From positions 123,497-187,496 of the forward strand of contig JAHHGX010000078.1 of assembly GCA_019359675.1 (NCBI GenBank): a stretch of DNA of 64,000 bases, read 5' to 3'. This DNA comes from Calothrix sp. FI2-JRJ7. Lineage in GTDB: Bacteria > Cyanobacteriota > Cyanobacteriia > Cyanobacteriales > Nostocaceae. Each line of letters begins with the position of its first letter. Position 1 is the first letter of the stretch. A program made the translations under genes and the position numbers. This document shows positions 28,504 to 36,591 of this stretch, piece after piece. The notes beneath the pieces were generated by a model. The model was not told where the DNA came from and searched no databases. It was given only the letters and a program-made list of their open reading frames with translations.

Positions 28504-28776
28504 ATGATAGAATCACAAGGTGTTATTGGCATATTTTCCAGCCCTCAAAATGCAGAATCTGTTATTAAGGCGCTGGTAGAAATAGGTGGTTTCCAGCCAG
28601 AACGGTTTTTTATAGTGGCTGATGATGCTCGGCGCCACTTGGTAATGATGTCTGGTTCGTTAGAATTAGTTAAGAGTGCAAAAGTTTTTCTTCAAGGTGG
28701 AGTTACTTCTAGAGGGAGTGCAGAAAGTGAACTGCTTCGTGGAAAAAAACATGTAATTATCGCATCAGCTATGTAA
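28504..28776 (+). CDS. Small protein of unknown function
   Basis: 90 residues. It has an alpha/beta pattern: GVIGIFSSPQNAESVIKALVEI, FFIVADDARRHL, then LVKSAKVFLQGG and HVIIASAM at the end. The opening is reminiscent of general-stress-type domains that start with a GIF/GVF strand and a helix, but I cannot place it in a family. An inverted repeat at 28797-28828 follows. Confidence 0.6.
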   Translation: MIESQGVIGIFSSPQNAESVIKALVEIGGFQPERFFIVADDARRHLVMMSGSLELVKSAKVFLQGGVTSRGSAESELLRGKKHVIIASAM

Positions 28777-28796
28777 CAAAAATTGAGATTTTCTTT

Positions 28797-28828
28797 AGAT
28801 TCCCGATTTCTTTAAGAGTCGGGAATCT
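28797..28828. terminator. Hairpin between convergent genes
   Basis: AGATTCCCGA and TCGGGAATCT form a perfect 10-bp stem around a 12-base loop. T-runs are weak on both sides. It probably ends both the small gene at 28504 and the uma2 gene at 28836. Confidence 0.5.
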
Positions 28829-28835
28829 GAATAGC

Positions 28836-29402
28836 TTAGTTTTTAATTTTTGGTAAACCGATGATGCGTTCAACTTGAACTGATACGTCTGGAAAAGCTA
28901 AGGGAGTAACGGCGCCAGTCGTTAATGTAAGTTCGGTTGTGTATTGCTTATTTTGTATATCTCGAAATACTTTCAACTCAGTATTTTTAAGATTGGCAAC
29001 CCAATATTCAGGAATAGCTGCTGATGCATAAATATCTTTTTTATCACCTAAATCTTTGTTGAGGGTAGCATAAGAAAATTCAATAATCCAAAAGATATCT
29101 TCGGGGTAAGGATGATGTTGTAAGTAGACTTCACTTAAAGGTCTAACAATAGCTATATCAGGAGCGGGTTCAGAGTTGTCGGGAAGGGTTATTGGTTTAG
29201 CATCACGTATTTTTACCCGTTCACCAAGCAGTAACCGAAGATAGTCGGCAGCTTCAGTATTGTAGTAAGCGTGGGGTTCTCGTTCTGGAGGCATAACAAT
29301 AATGTCGCCGCGCAATAGTTCAACGTCCTGGTCGTCAAAGATACCTGCTTCTATTACTTGGTGATAACGCTGAATTGTCCACTTGTAGGTAGTTATAGTC
29401 AT
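28836..29402 (-). CDS. Uma2 family (DUF820) endonuclease-like protein
   Basis: 188 residues, the typical full length. Motifs of the family are YHQVIEAGIFDDQDVELLRG, then LPDNSEPAPDIAIV with the first acidic residue, and IFWIIEFSYATLNKDLGDKKDIYASAAIPEYWVAN with the E...D/K positions of a PD-(D/E)XK-like site. It looks intact. It belongs to a different subgroup from the two DUF820 genes at 21.7 and 38.1 kb. Role unknown. Confidence 0.88.
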   Translation of the reverse strand: MTITTYKWTIQRYHQVIEAGIFDDQDVELLRGDIIVMPPEREPHAYYNTEAADYLRLLLGERVKIRDAKPITLPDNSEPAPDIAIVRPLSEVYLQHHPYPEDIFWIIEFSYATLNKDLGDKKDIYASAAIPEYWVANLKNTELKVFRDIQNKQYTTELTLTTGAVTPLAFPDVSVQVERIIGLPKIKN

Positions 29403-29434
29403 GATACTTTATAAGGGCATTTACTCATATTGAA

Positions 29435-29719
29435 CTAATAAACATCATCATGAGTGCCAACGTCCAATAAAAGGACAATTTGTTCTCCACTCTCATCATC
29501 AGTTGTGAGCGAAAAAACGATACGGCAATCATACCCACAAGAACATGACAGCAAACCTGATAACTTTCCCTCCAACTTATGAGTACCCAGATTAGGTGCC
29601 GATATATCGTTTTCCATAGCAGCAATAGTTGCCTCAATCTTAGCTTGTAAGTCAGAATTACGAAGCGCAAATTTTCGGAAAGCTTTTTTAAACTTGCTAC
29701 TAATAACTATTTTATACAT
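29435..29719 (-). CDS. RelE/YafQ-type mRNA interferase toxin
   Basis: 94 residues from the ATG at 29719 (MYKIVISSKFKKAFRKFALRN). The RelE fold is seen in HKLEGKLSGLLSCSCGYDCRIVFSL, with basic residues that would contact ribosome-bound mRNA. The start overlaps the end of the antitoxin gene by 8 bases, which is normal for such pairs. The frame is open further upstream to 29860, but that part only overlaps the antitoxin gene. Confidence 0.85.
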   Translation of the reverse strand: MYKIVISSKFKKAFRKFALRNSDLQAKIEATIAAMENDISAPNLGTHKLEGKLSGLLSCSCGYDCRIVFSLTTDDESGEQIVLLLDVGTHDDVY

Positions 29720-29954
29720 CAGCTTCGCTTGGCTTGTTGAGATATTCTCGTAGTTCTTGAATTGCTTCGGCAGCAGTAGTAGCTTTGAGTTTACCTGCTT
29801 GAAATTCAGCGATAGAAGCTGCCGCATCTCTGGCAATTTCCGAACGCCGACTTTCAACAATTCTGTTTTTGAGAATTTGCATCAACATTTCTTGTTGCTC
29901 TAAAGGAAGCTCCATAGCCGCATCTAAAACTTTATCTAAGTTACTCAATTGCAC
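29712..29954 (-). CDS. Antitoxin of the RelE-type pair
   Basis: 80 residues, mostly helical: LDKVLDAAMELPLEQQEMLMQILKNRIVESRRSEIARD, then a flexible toxin-binding tail KATTAAEAIQELREYL. This sequence type is usual for antitoxins that precede RelE/YafQ-like toxins in cyanobacteria. It overlaps the toxin start, so translation is coupled. Confidence 0.8.
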   Translation of the reverse strand: MQLSNLDKVLDAAMELPLEQQEMLMQILKNRIVESRRSEIARDAAASIAEFQAGKLKATTAAEAIQELREYLNKPSEADV

Positions 29955-30112
29955 GCATCCTCAAGGGTAATAGTTTTGTAATAGTAATTATATATATTGG
30001 GATTGGGTTAAGCTATTGTGATGAAACAAAGCTTCAGGGCACCCTTATTACAAATAAAGTCTAGCACAAACGCTATTAGCCTCGAATGGACGAGCATAAA
30101 AGCCTTGTTGCT

Positions 30113-30733
30113 TTAATTTGCAATTGGCACATTCTTAAATGCTGCTGTATCTGGAACGAATATATCTAAATTATTAATACCATCTGGTATCCGCAACCAA
30201 ACGTAAGCGTCAGCAGAAGAATTAGGACGCAGTTGGAATAAAGAAACGGCGCCAGTTGATCGACTTGCATTAACTCCCTTGTAAGTTTCGCTTGTGTCAG
30301 GATTACGTGCTGTTGTACCACTAACTGATATAATGTCAGTTCCTTGAGCGGCATTTTCTGGTGCAGTACGACGAATCCGCATTTGTACATTCACTACATC
30401 ACGGTTTCCACTTTCAGGGTCTTTAATTCGTTTCACAGAAAGTAATTCAACTCTTCCTTTATTTCCGAAAGCTGGTTGAACAAATTCACCTGGTTTAATA
30501 CTCTGAGTAGTCGTACTAGAAGATGGTGTCGTCGTTTGGGGTGAAGCAATTCGAGTTTCTGCACTTGCTGGCGCCTGAGTTGGAGTGCTAGGAGTCGAGG
30601 CAGTAGTATTACTTACAGCTAGTTTAGAACTTAGTGTTTGCTGAAACGTGTAAACTTGGTAAGCAGCAAAACCGCTACAAACCAAAGCTAAAGTCGAGAG
30701 AATAACTGCCAAACTTGACAAAAACGTGTTCAT
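30113..30733 (-). CDS. Membrane-anchored secreted protein of unknown function
   Basis: 206 residues. One N-terminal membrane helix (about 5-28, LSSLAVILSTLALVCSGFAAY) is followed by a Thr/Ser/Pro-rich linker (about 40-80). A beta-rich domain follows (VELLSVKRIKDPESGNRDVVNVQMRI ... NLDIFVPDTAAF), similar in layout to DUF4352-like immunoglobulin folds. It is probably exposed outside the cytoplasmic membrane. No family can be named with confidence. Confidence 0.65.
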   Translation of the reverse strand: MNTFLSSLAVILSTLALVCSGFAAYQVYTFQQTLSSKLAVSNTTASTPSTPTQAPASAETRIASPQTTTPSSSTTTQSIKPGEFVQPAFGNKGRVELLSVKRIKDPESGNRDVVNVQMRIRRTAPENAAQGTDIISVSGTTARNPDTSETYKGVNASRSTGAVSLFQLRPNSSADAYVWLRIPDGINNLDIFVPDTAAFKNVPIAN

Positions 30734-30959
30734 ATAATAAGACCGATAGTGAATTTACAACTGTAAAACACGTAGATTTTATTACAAGTATGTAACAGTA
30801 CACTGTCATTTCAAACTCTTTTGTATACATAATTTTAGAAATCTAGCTTATTAAAGGATACAGAATAGCAAATCAGGTGTTAAACCTCCTGAAAGCAATC
30901 ACCTGTTTGGGAAACGCAGCTTTAGCAATAGGGAACGTGAGAAGCGGCAAGTAGTAATA

Positions 30960-31400
30960 TCAGTTTTGTACTAAAATTGTCAAGTTGTGCATCATTGCCC
31001 AAGCAGTATCAAAAGTTGAACGAGGTAAATTTCGTTCCCCTTGAAGCGGGTCATATACTGTAACCATTTCTTCAGCAAGCGCAACAATAATCATCGTGTG
31101 TGCTACTTTATCACCATCAACTGGCAGCAAATTGACAAATACAATCGGATATCGGTTAGCTTCGAGTTGGGCAAAGAGTTCATCGGTAGTAAGAGTACAC
31201 TTCGCAGTTCTCGAAAATCCTAGATTGCGAACTGCATCAACGGCTTTTAAGGCTTCTGTTCCAAACGGTGTACAATCACATAACTGTCGTAACTCTGCCT
31301 CACTCATATCCACTTCAAAGACAGAAAGCACCATGCGTAAGCAAGCAGGGACACAGGAATAAGGAGTTTCCTGTTTATGAAAAATGAGTTTGGATTGCAT
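30960..31400 (-). CDS. C39-like (papain-fold) cysteine peptidase, stand-alone
   Basis: 146 residues. The catalytic cysteine lies in QETPYSCVPACLRMVL, the histidine in VAHTMIIVAL and the aspartate in VTVYDPL. This is the C39 peptidase domain found at the N-terminus of bacteriocin exporters, but here it stands alone with no ABC part. Its start overlaps by 26 bases a 49-codon frame just upstream. Possible roles are maturation of a peptide or protein quality control; the target is unknown. Confidence 0.85.
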   Translation of the reverse strand: MQSKLIFHKQETPYSCVPACLRMVLSVFEVDMSEAELRQLCDCTPFGTEALKAVDAVRNLGFSRTAKCTLTTDELFAQLEANRYPIVFVNLLPVDGDKVAHTMIIVALAEEMVTVYDPLQGERNLPRSTFDTAWAMMHNLTILVQN

Positions 31401-31524
31401 CCCGGTTTACTTCGTAGAGCTTAAGTCCTACCTGCTTTATTTCATCGAAAGGCGTGTGTGAGACAATTGCTTCTGATGAAGTACTGACTAATACGAATCC
31501 CACTTGTCCTAACGAACCAATCAT
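31375..31524 (-). CDS. Possible 49-residue protein coupled to the C39-like peptidase
   Basis: The frame ATG 31524 to TAA 31375 codes a compact sequence (MIGSLGQVGFVLVSTSSEAI, then PFDEIKQVGLKLYEVNRD). It looks protein-like, with a strand-helix pattern, and overlaps the peptidase start by 26 bases. I do not recognise the family. It has no double-glycine leader, so it is not an obvious C39 substrate. It could also be the remnant of a larger gene. Confidence 0.45.
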   Translation of the reverse strand: MIGSLGQVGFVLVSTSSEAIVSHTPFDEIKQVGLKLYEVNRDAIQTHFS

Positions 31525-31586
31525 CGGAACCTTCTAATTTTTTACGCTTAATTGAGGAGCGAACAAGAGCGTAGGTAAATTCCTTT

Positions 31587-33287
31587 ATGGGCAAGAATTT
31601 AGTTGTGATTGGCAACGGGATGGTCGGTCACAAGTTTTTGGAACCATTCGTACCTCCCGTCAAAGGACAAAATACCGAAGGAACGTTCGTATATCGGACT
31701 ATTGAAGATTTAGAGGCAATTGCAAACTACGGTAAAAACTGCAAAGTTGGGGTAGTTGTTGGTGGTGGGTTACTTGGTTTAGAGTGTGCGATGCTTTAAA
31801 AAATCTGGGAGTTCAAACGCACGTAGTGGAATTTATGCCGCGTTTGATGCCTGTTCAGGTTGATGATGGAGGTGGAAATATACTCCGAAAACGCATTGAA
31901 GATTTGGGAGTGAGCATTCACACGAGCAAATCTACTACAGAAATTGTCAGCGAACAGGGTAAAGTTCACAAAATGCTGTTTGCTGATGGTTCTGAGTTGC
32001 AAACTGACATGATTGTGTTTTCAGCAGGTTATTCGCCCGCGCGATGAGTTGGCGAAAACTTGTGAGTTGCAAGTTGGTGAGCGTGGTGGAATTGTTATTA
32101 ATGATTTTTGCCAAACCTCTGATAATGATATTTATGCTATTGGAGAATGCGCGCTTTACCAAAATCGAATTTACGGTTTAGTGGCGCCTGGTTACAAGAT
32201 GGCAGAAGTTGCAGCAGACCATGTGCATGTGTGTGCGCGTGCTTGTAATACTCACTTTAGTGAGAACCGCTTCACAGGCGCCGACATGTCAACCAAGTTA
32301 AAATTACTAGGTGTAGATGTAGCTTCATTTGGAGATACGTTTGCCAAAACACCTGGTTCACAAGAAATTGTTATTCAAAACGCAGTTGAAGGAACTTACA
32401 AAAAGCTCATTATCAATGAAGCAGGGACATACTTGCTTGGTGGAATACTAGTTGGTGATGGCTCTGCGTATGCAATGCTACATCAAATGGTGCAGAACCA
32501 AATACCTCTACCACCTTACCCAGAAGATTTAATATTGCCACAGCGTACAGGTAGGAAAGCTTCATTTGGTGTAGAGAGTTTACCTGACACTGCCCAAATT
32601 TGCTCTTGTAACAACGTTAGTAAAGGCACCATTTGCAGCAGTATCCGCGACCAAAAATTGATGGATATTGGCGCCGTTAAGCAATGCACGCAAGCTAAAA
32701 CAGGATGCGGTGGATGTGTTCCTTTGGTGACAGATTTACTCAAAGATGAATTAAAGAAAGCTGGCGTCGAAGTCAAAAATCACTTGTGCGAACATTTTGC
32801 ATATTCTAGACAAGAGTTATATCACCTTGTTCGTACTCAAAAAATTATCACATTCGATGAATTATTACGCAACCACGGTAAAGGTAAAGGATGCGAAATT
32901 TGTAAACCTGCCGTTGCATCAATTCTAGCCTCCGCTTGGAATGATTATATTCTCAACCCACCTCACGCAGGACTGCAAGATACTAACGATGCTTTCCTTG
33001 CCAACATTCAAAAAGATGGTTCTTATTCAGTAATTTCTCGCATTGCAGGAGGATAAATTACACCAGATAGATTAATTACTATTGGCCAAATAGCCAAAGA
33101 TTTTGGACTATATACCAAAATAACAGGCGCCCAGCGTATAGATATGTTCGGCGCCAGAGTAGACCAGTTACCCCACATTTGGAAGCGTTTAGTAGATGCT
33201 GGTTTTGAATCGGGTCATGCTTATGGTAAAGCATTACGAACCATAAAATCTTGTGTTGGCAGTACTTGGTGTAGCAGATGTTTATAA
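31587..33287 (+). pseudogene. nirB: NAD(P)H nitrite reductase large subunit gene (nirB), broken
   Basis: Five kinds of damage are visible. (1) After MGKNLVVIGNGMVGHKFLE about 90 codons of the FAD domain are missing before PFVPPVKGQ. (2) One base is lost near 31790 in LE-CA-ALKNLG. (3) One T is gained near 32030 (GGTTATTCGC for GGTATTCGC). (4) A TAA at 33054 replaces a probable GAA before ITPDRLITIGQIAKD. (5) Homology ends at SCVGSTWC near 33272, inside the siroheme half. The bacterioferredoxin-like cysteines (CSCNN ... CGGCVP) and CEICKP remain. A family C repeat lies just past the truncation. Confidence 0.92.
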
Positions 33288-33295
33288 ATTGTTGA

Positions 33296-33358
33296 TGGTG
33301 CGTTACTGCATTAGATTTTCATAAATGTTTTAATTTTTTCAGGCAGTAACGCACCCTA
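33296..33358. repeat. Dispersed repeat family C, copy 2
   Basis: GGTGCGTTACTGC and GGCAGTAACGCACC form inverted ends about 35 bp apart, at the 3' break of the nirB remnant. The rest of the gap to 33541 shows nothing else. Confidence 0.78.
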
Positions 33359-33541
33359 CCCAATTTTGTACAAGAGTATTTTGGGATTACACTAAAATAT
33401 TCTAATTTTGGGGTTTTTGTGATAAATATAACCAGTAGACTTCCGGCGCCATTCAATGTCCCAAAAGAAACATTGGGACGACTTTGTGCGTCTGCGTTGT
33501 TTTACTGATAGTTAAATATATTTTATTCTGAAGTAATTTTT

Positions 33542-34993
33542 ATGTCTAAAGGTGTTCGTACAATTCTACTGTTATTACTCGGCGCCCAATTAAATACTGT
33601 TCCTGTTGCCCAAGCGCAAACACCAACTCCAACCCCAACCCCTAGAAGTATTTGTCCAGCGCAACTTGCATCTAATCTTGATACTGTTATTAACCGTCCG
33701 TTGTTTAGTCGGGTGCGGTGGGGTTTGTTGGTGCAAAATTTAAATGGGCAAACGCTATATAACCGTGATGCGAATAAATACTTTACTCCTGCTTCTAATA
33801 CTAAGCTACTAACTACGGCAGCGGCTTTACAACAGTTAGGCGCCAATTTTAGAATTCGCACTTCAGTTTATCAAGAAGCAAATGGAGTGTTGCGAGTTGT
33901 GGGTAGAGGCGACCCAAGTATTACTGATGCACAGTTAACTGCGTTGGCAAAACAACTCAAAGCTAAAGGTATTACTAGAATTAATAAGTTAATTGCTGAT
34001 GATAGTTATATTCAAGGTGATGTTGTTGTACCTAGCTGGCAATGGGAAGATATACAGTCAGACTACGGTGCCCCTGTTGGTAGTTTCATGGTGAACGAAA
34101 ATGCATTCACTATTAGGTTGGCGCCACAAGCTGTAGGCAGACCATTACAAATTAACTGGGCAGACCCAAATGAAGCAAGGGTATGGCGACTACTCAACCT
34201 GTCAGTAACAGCAGCAAACAACCAAGCAACAGACTTGAGTGTAACTCGCGACTTATCAGGGAATGTGCTAAAAATTCAGGGACAACTTGCTGCGAATGCT
34301 AGCCCATTTGCTGTAACTTTACCAGTAGTTGACCCTAATTACTTCTTTTTACGTCGCTTTCGGGTAGCTTTGGCAAGTGAAGGTATTACTTTAAATGAAA
34401 CAGCGGTAGAAGCAGGTGGCGCCACAACTACCGAAGTTGCAGCTATTCAGTCACCGACTTTAGGCGAACTTACAGCAAAAACAAATGTAGACAGTAATAA
34501 TTTATATGCAGAGTCTTTATTGAATGCATTAGCTGTTAGACACACTCGAAAACCAGGACAAACTACATCTGGTTTAGGGTTAGAAGTTCTTAAAACAACT
34601 TTAACGGAACTTCGAGTTAACCCAACAAGTTACTTTATCGTCGATGGTTCAGGTTTATCACGCAAAAACTTAATTAGTCCCGAAGCATTAGTACAGGTAT
34701 TACAAGGAATGGCAAAGGCGCCGACTGCACCTGTATTTCGTGCATCATTACCTATAGCAGGTAGAACTGGCACTCTTAGAAATAGGTTTCGCGGTACACC
34801 CGCAGAAGGTATTGTTGTAGCAAAAACAGGAACAGTAGGAGGTGTTGTTTCCTTATCTGGCTATATAACTACACCAAACTACGAACCCTTAGTCTTCAGC
34901 GTAATAGTAAACCAAACCGAACAACCCGCAAGAGTCTTACGCCAAGCTGTCGATGAAATGGTTGTAACAATGACACAACTAAGACGCTGTTAA
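33542..34993 (+). CDS. D-alanyl-D-alanine carboxypeptidase/endopeptidase, PBP4 (DacB) family
   Basis: 483 residues with a Sec signal peptide (about 1-26, ILLLLLLGAQLNTVPVAQAQ) and then TPTPTPTP. Active-site motifs: SNTK at 85-88, SNN in TNVDSNNLYAESLL, and KTG in VVAKTGTVGG. Unlike the paralogue at 15117 it has no lipobox, so it is a soluble periplasmic enzyme. It would remove terminal D-Ala or cut cross-links in peptidoglycan. Confidence 0.93.
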   Translation: MSKGVRTILLLLLGAQLNTVPVAQAQTPTPTPTPRSICPAQLASNLDTVINRPLFSRVRWGLLVQNLNGQTLYNRDANKYFTPASNTKLLTTAAALQQLGANFRIRTSVYQEANGVLRVVGRGDPSITDAQLTALAKQLKAKGITRINKLIADDSYIQGDVVVPSWQWEDIQSDYGAPVGSFMVNENAFTIRLAPQAVGRPLQINWADPNEARVWRLLNLSVTAANNQATDLSVTRDLSGNVLKIQGQLAANASPFAVTLPVVDPNYFFLRRFRVALASEGITLNETAVEAGGATTTEVAAIQSPTLGELTAKTNVDSNNLYAESLLNALAVRHTRKPGQTTSGLGLEVLKTTLTELRVNPTSYFIVDGSGLSRKNLISPEALVQVLQGMAKAPTAPVFRASLPIAGRTGTLRNRFRGTPAEGIVVAKTGTVGGVVSLSGYITTPNYEPLVFSVIVNQTEQPARVLRQAVDEMVVTMTQLRRC

Positions 34994-35011
34994 AAAAATT
35001 AAACTAGCTAT

Positions 35012-35060
35012 CTTGTGGAATGAACTATCTTGTGGGATGGGCATCCTTGCCCGTCCTACT
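35012..35060. repeat. Dispersed palindromic repeat family D
   Basis: CTTGTGGAATG and CTTGTGGGATGGGCATCC, then TTGCCCGTCC, sit right after the PBP4 gene. Only one half of the longer element seen at 27903 is present. Confidence 0.65.
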
Positions 35061-35084
35061 AATAGGATAGTGTGGCAACATATT

Positions 35085-35531
35085 TTATGATTGTATCGGG
35101 TCATCTACTGGCGGATGTCGTCCAATCGTTTTATCCCCAGCACGAATATTAACTACTCTTTCTCTATTTAGTGCTAAAGTCGCGATTGTTGCTCTGCCAC
35201 CAGGAGTTAAAGCAATAATATATAGTGTATCTATTGACCAAATAAAATGCTGACTCCAAGCATCTATTCTCGGATTAAATAGAGGTACTTCAACACCTGA
35301 CTCTGAATCAATAGCTGTTGTTTTATCCGATTTTTTACGGTTACAATGAAAACATGCTAGTGCTAAATTATCAACGGTCTCTGCTCCATTTTTATTTAAT
35401 GGAATAACATGTTCAATTGTAAATTCAACATACTGCCATTTTTCAGAGGCATGACAATACTCGCATAAACAATTTGCTCGCTGACTTACTTTAGTTTGTA
35501 TATCTTTAGAAATATGACGACGTGCTGCCAT
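35085..35531 (-). CDS. HNH endonuclease
   Basis: 148 residues. CLCEYCH and CFHCNRKKSD supply two zinc-binding cysteine pairs. EFTIEHVIPLNKNGAETVDNLALAC holds the HNH-type histidine and asparagine. The last 70 residues (FNPRIDAWSQHF ... RHPPVD) are typical of the small cyanobacterial HNH proteins. It follows the 88-residue gene by 9 bp, in one operon. The target DNA and role are unknown. Confidence 0.88.
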   Translation of the reverse strand: MAARRHISKDIQTKVSQRANCLCEYCHASEKWQYVEFTIEHVIPLNKNGAETVDNLALACFHCNRKKSDKTTAIDSESGVEVPLFNPRIDAWSQHFIWSIDTLYIIALTPGGRATIATLALNRERVVNIRAGDKTIGRHPPVDDPIQS

Positions 35532-35540
35532 CTGAAAAAT

Positions 35541-35807
35541 TTAAATACTATTTTGTGTCAAAAAGGAATTACGGATTGTTCGGTTAATAAAACTTAAATA
35601 GTCGTCTATTTCTTCATATAGGTCAAGTTCGGCTTCTTCATCCAAGTTGAGGGAGGAAATTTTTTGTTTCGCTAACAATTCTTCAATCCTATTTTGGACT
35701 GTGCTAGAAGCTTTAAAAATTGGAATTCCTTCAACTAATTCGATGCGAACTGCCCCGTCGATTGGTAGACTATTTGGTAAATTGTTTAGTTTTGGCGGAA
35801 GTAACAT
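35541..35807 (-). CDS. Small partner protein encoded before the HNH nuclease
   Basis: 88 residues: LNNLPNSLPIDGAVRIELVEGIPIFKAS, then an acidic helix region (LNLDEEAELDLYEEIDDYLSFINR). It has no known fold that I recognise. The 9-bp distance to the HNH gene, and a shrunken copy elsewhere in the window without an HNH gene (20826-20981), suggest a mobile or expendable two-gene unit. It could be an inhibitor or targeting subunit of the nuclease; this is inference. Confidence 0.7.
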   Translation of the reverse strand: MLLPPKLNNLPNSLPIDGAVRIELVEGIPIFKASSTVQNRIEELLAKQKISSLNLDEEAELDLYEEIDDYLSFINRTIRNSFLTQNSI

Positions 35808-35859
35808 GATTGTGATTCCTTAATATCAAGTCTTGCTTGGACGGTTAAAACGTAACGAC

Positions 35860-36130
35860 TCATTGCCCTTTCTCTTCAGATATTCGGCGGATATCTTCAC
35901 GTAATTATTTAAATACCTCTTCGCCATCAATCACTTCTTCTTTATTGCCTTGCTTTATACCAATAGCAATTTCCTTGCGAAGCGTAAGAAGTCGTGAAAG
36001 AGCGGATTTTATCGCGTTCTTCTAATAGTCGCAATGCTTCACGTACAACTTCCAAAGTGGATAAATACCTACCACTTTTTACTTTTTCGTAAACTAACTG
36101 CTCAAGCTCTGGTGTCAGCGATACGTTCAT
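35860..36130 (-). pseudogene. Second ParD-like antitoxin gene, broken
   Basis: MNVSLTPELEQLVYEKVKSG starts a CopG/ParD-type antitoxin with EVVREALRLLEERD. A frameshift near 36000 moves LRKEIAIGIKQGNKEEVIDG to another frame, and a TAA replaces the usual CAA in EEVFK-LREDIRR. The partner ParE toxin is missing. The untruncated frame (35942-36130) would still give a 62-residue protein that keeps the DNA-binding half. Confidence 0.82.
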
Positions 36131-36338
36131 GATTTTTCACTTCTTCGATAATAGGGCTAACCAAATCACCTAGAGTTTTACCTTTACCTGTAATAGAAGC
36201 AGGAGGAGTCCTTAGCCTCACTGGTAGCGTAGTGTCTTCCAAAATCGTTACAATCACATGCGCTTTAGATACGGATGGCGCCGAACTTAGCCATTTAACC
36301 TGACCATTTTCAAAAATACCTTCATGACTTTTAAGCAT
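36102..36338 (-). CDS. Antitoxin-like small protein
   Basis: 78 residues: MLKSHEGIFENGQVKWLS, VIVTILEDTT, then ITGKGKTLGDLVSPIIEE. This pattern is known from small cyanobacterial proteins that precede PIN-type toxins. The last 15 residues (VKNHERIADTRA) are unusual and overlap the start of the parD remnant by 29 bases, so a deletion seems to have joined two toxin-antitoxin loci. The RBS AGGAGG lies 8 bases before the ATG. Confidence 0.6.
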   Translation of the reverse strand: MLKSHEGIFENGQVKWLSSAPSVSKAHVIVTILEDTTLPVRLRTPPASITGKGKTLGDLVSPIIEEVKNHERIADTRA

Positions 36339-36591
36339 TTTTGCCTCCTTTTTTCTAGTAACTACTTTAGCATTTTGCCAAGCTATTTATAAAATTGACC
36401 TCTCCCCATGCCGAGAGCAAGCTGGAAAATATTGATACTCAGATGTTTGATTTTATCATCGGCGTCAGGAGCAAACCGTCAAAAGTCAGGTATGTAGTCA
36501 AAATGTATTTTAAATTACATTTAACAGTGTCAACTTCAAGCTGGGGGTCAAAAGTTCAGTAGTTGCTAGAAAGTTAGGCGAAAAGGGTTTA

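Noticed and set aside
29435..29860. Long form of the RelE-type toxin
   Set aside because: The first 47 codons only overlap the antitoxin gene; the family starts at the ATG at 29719.
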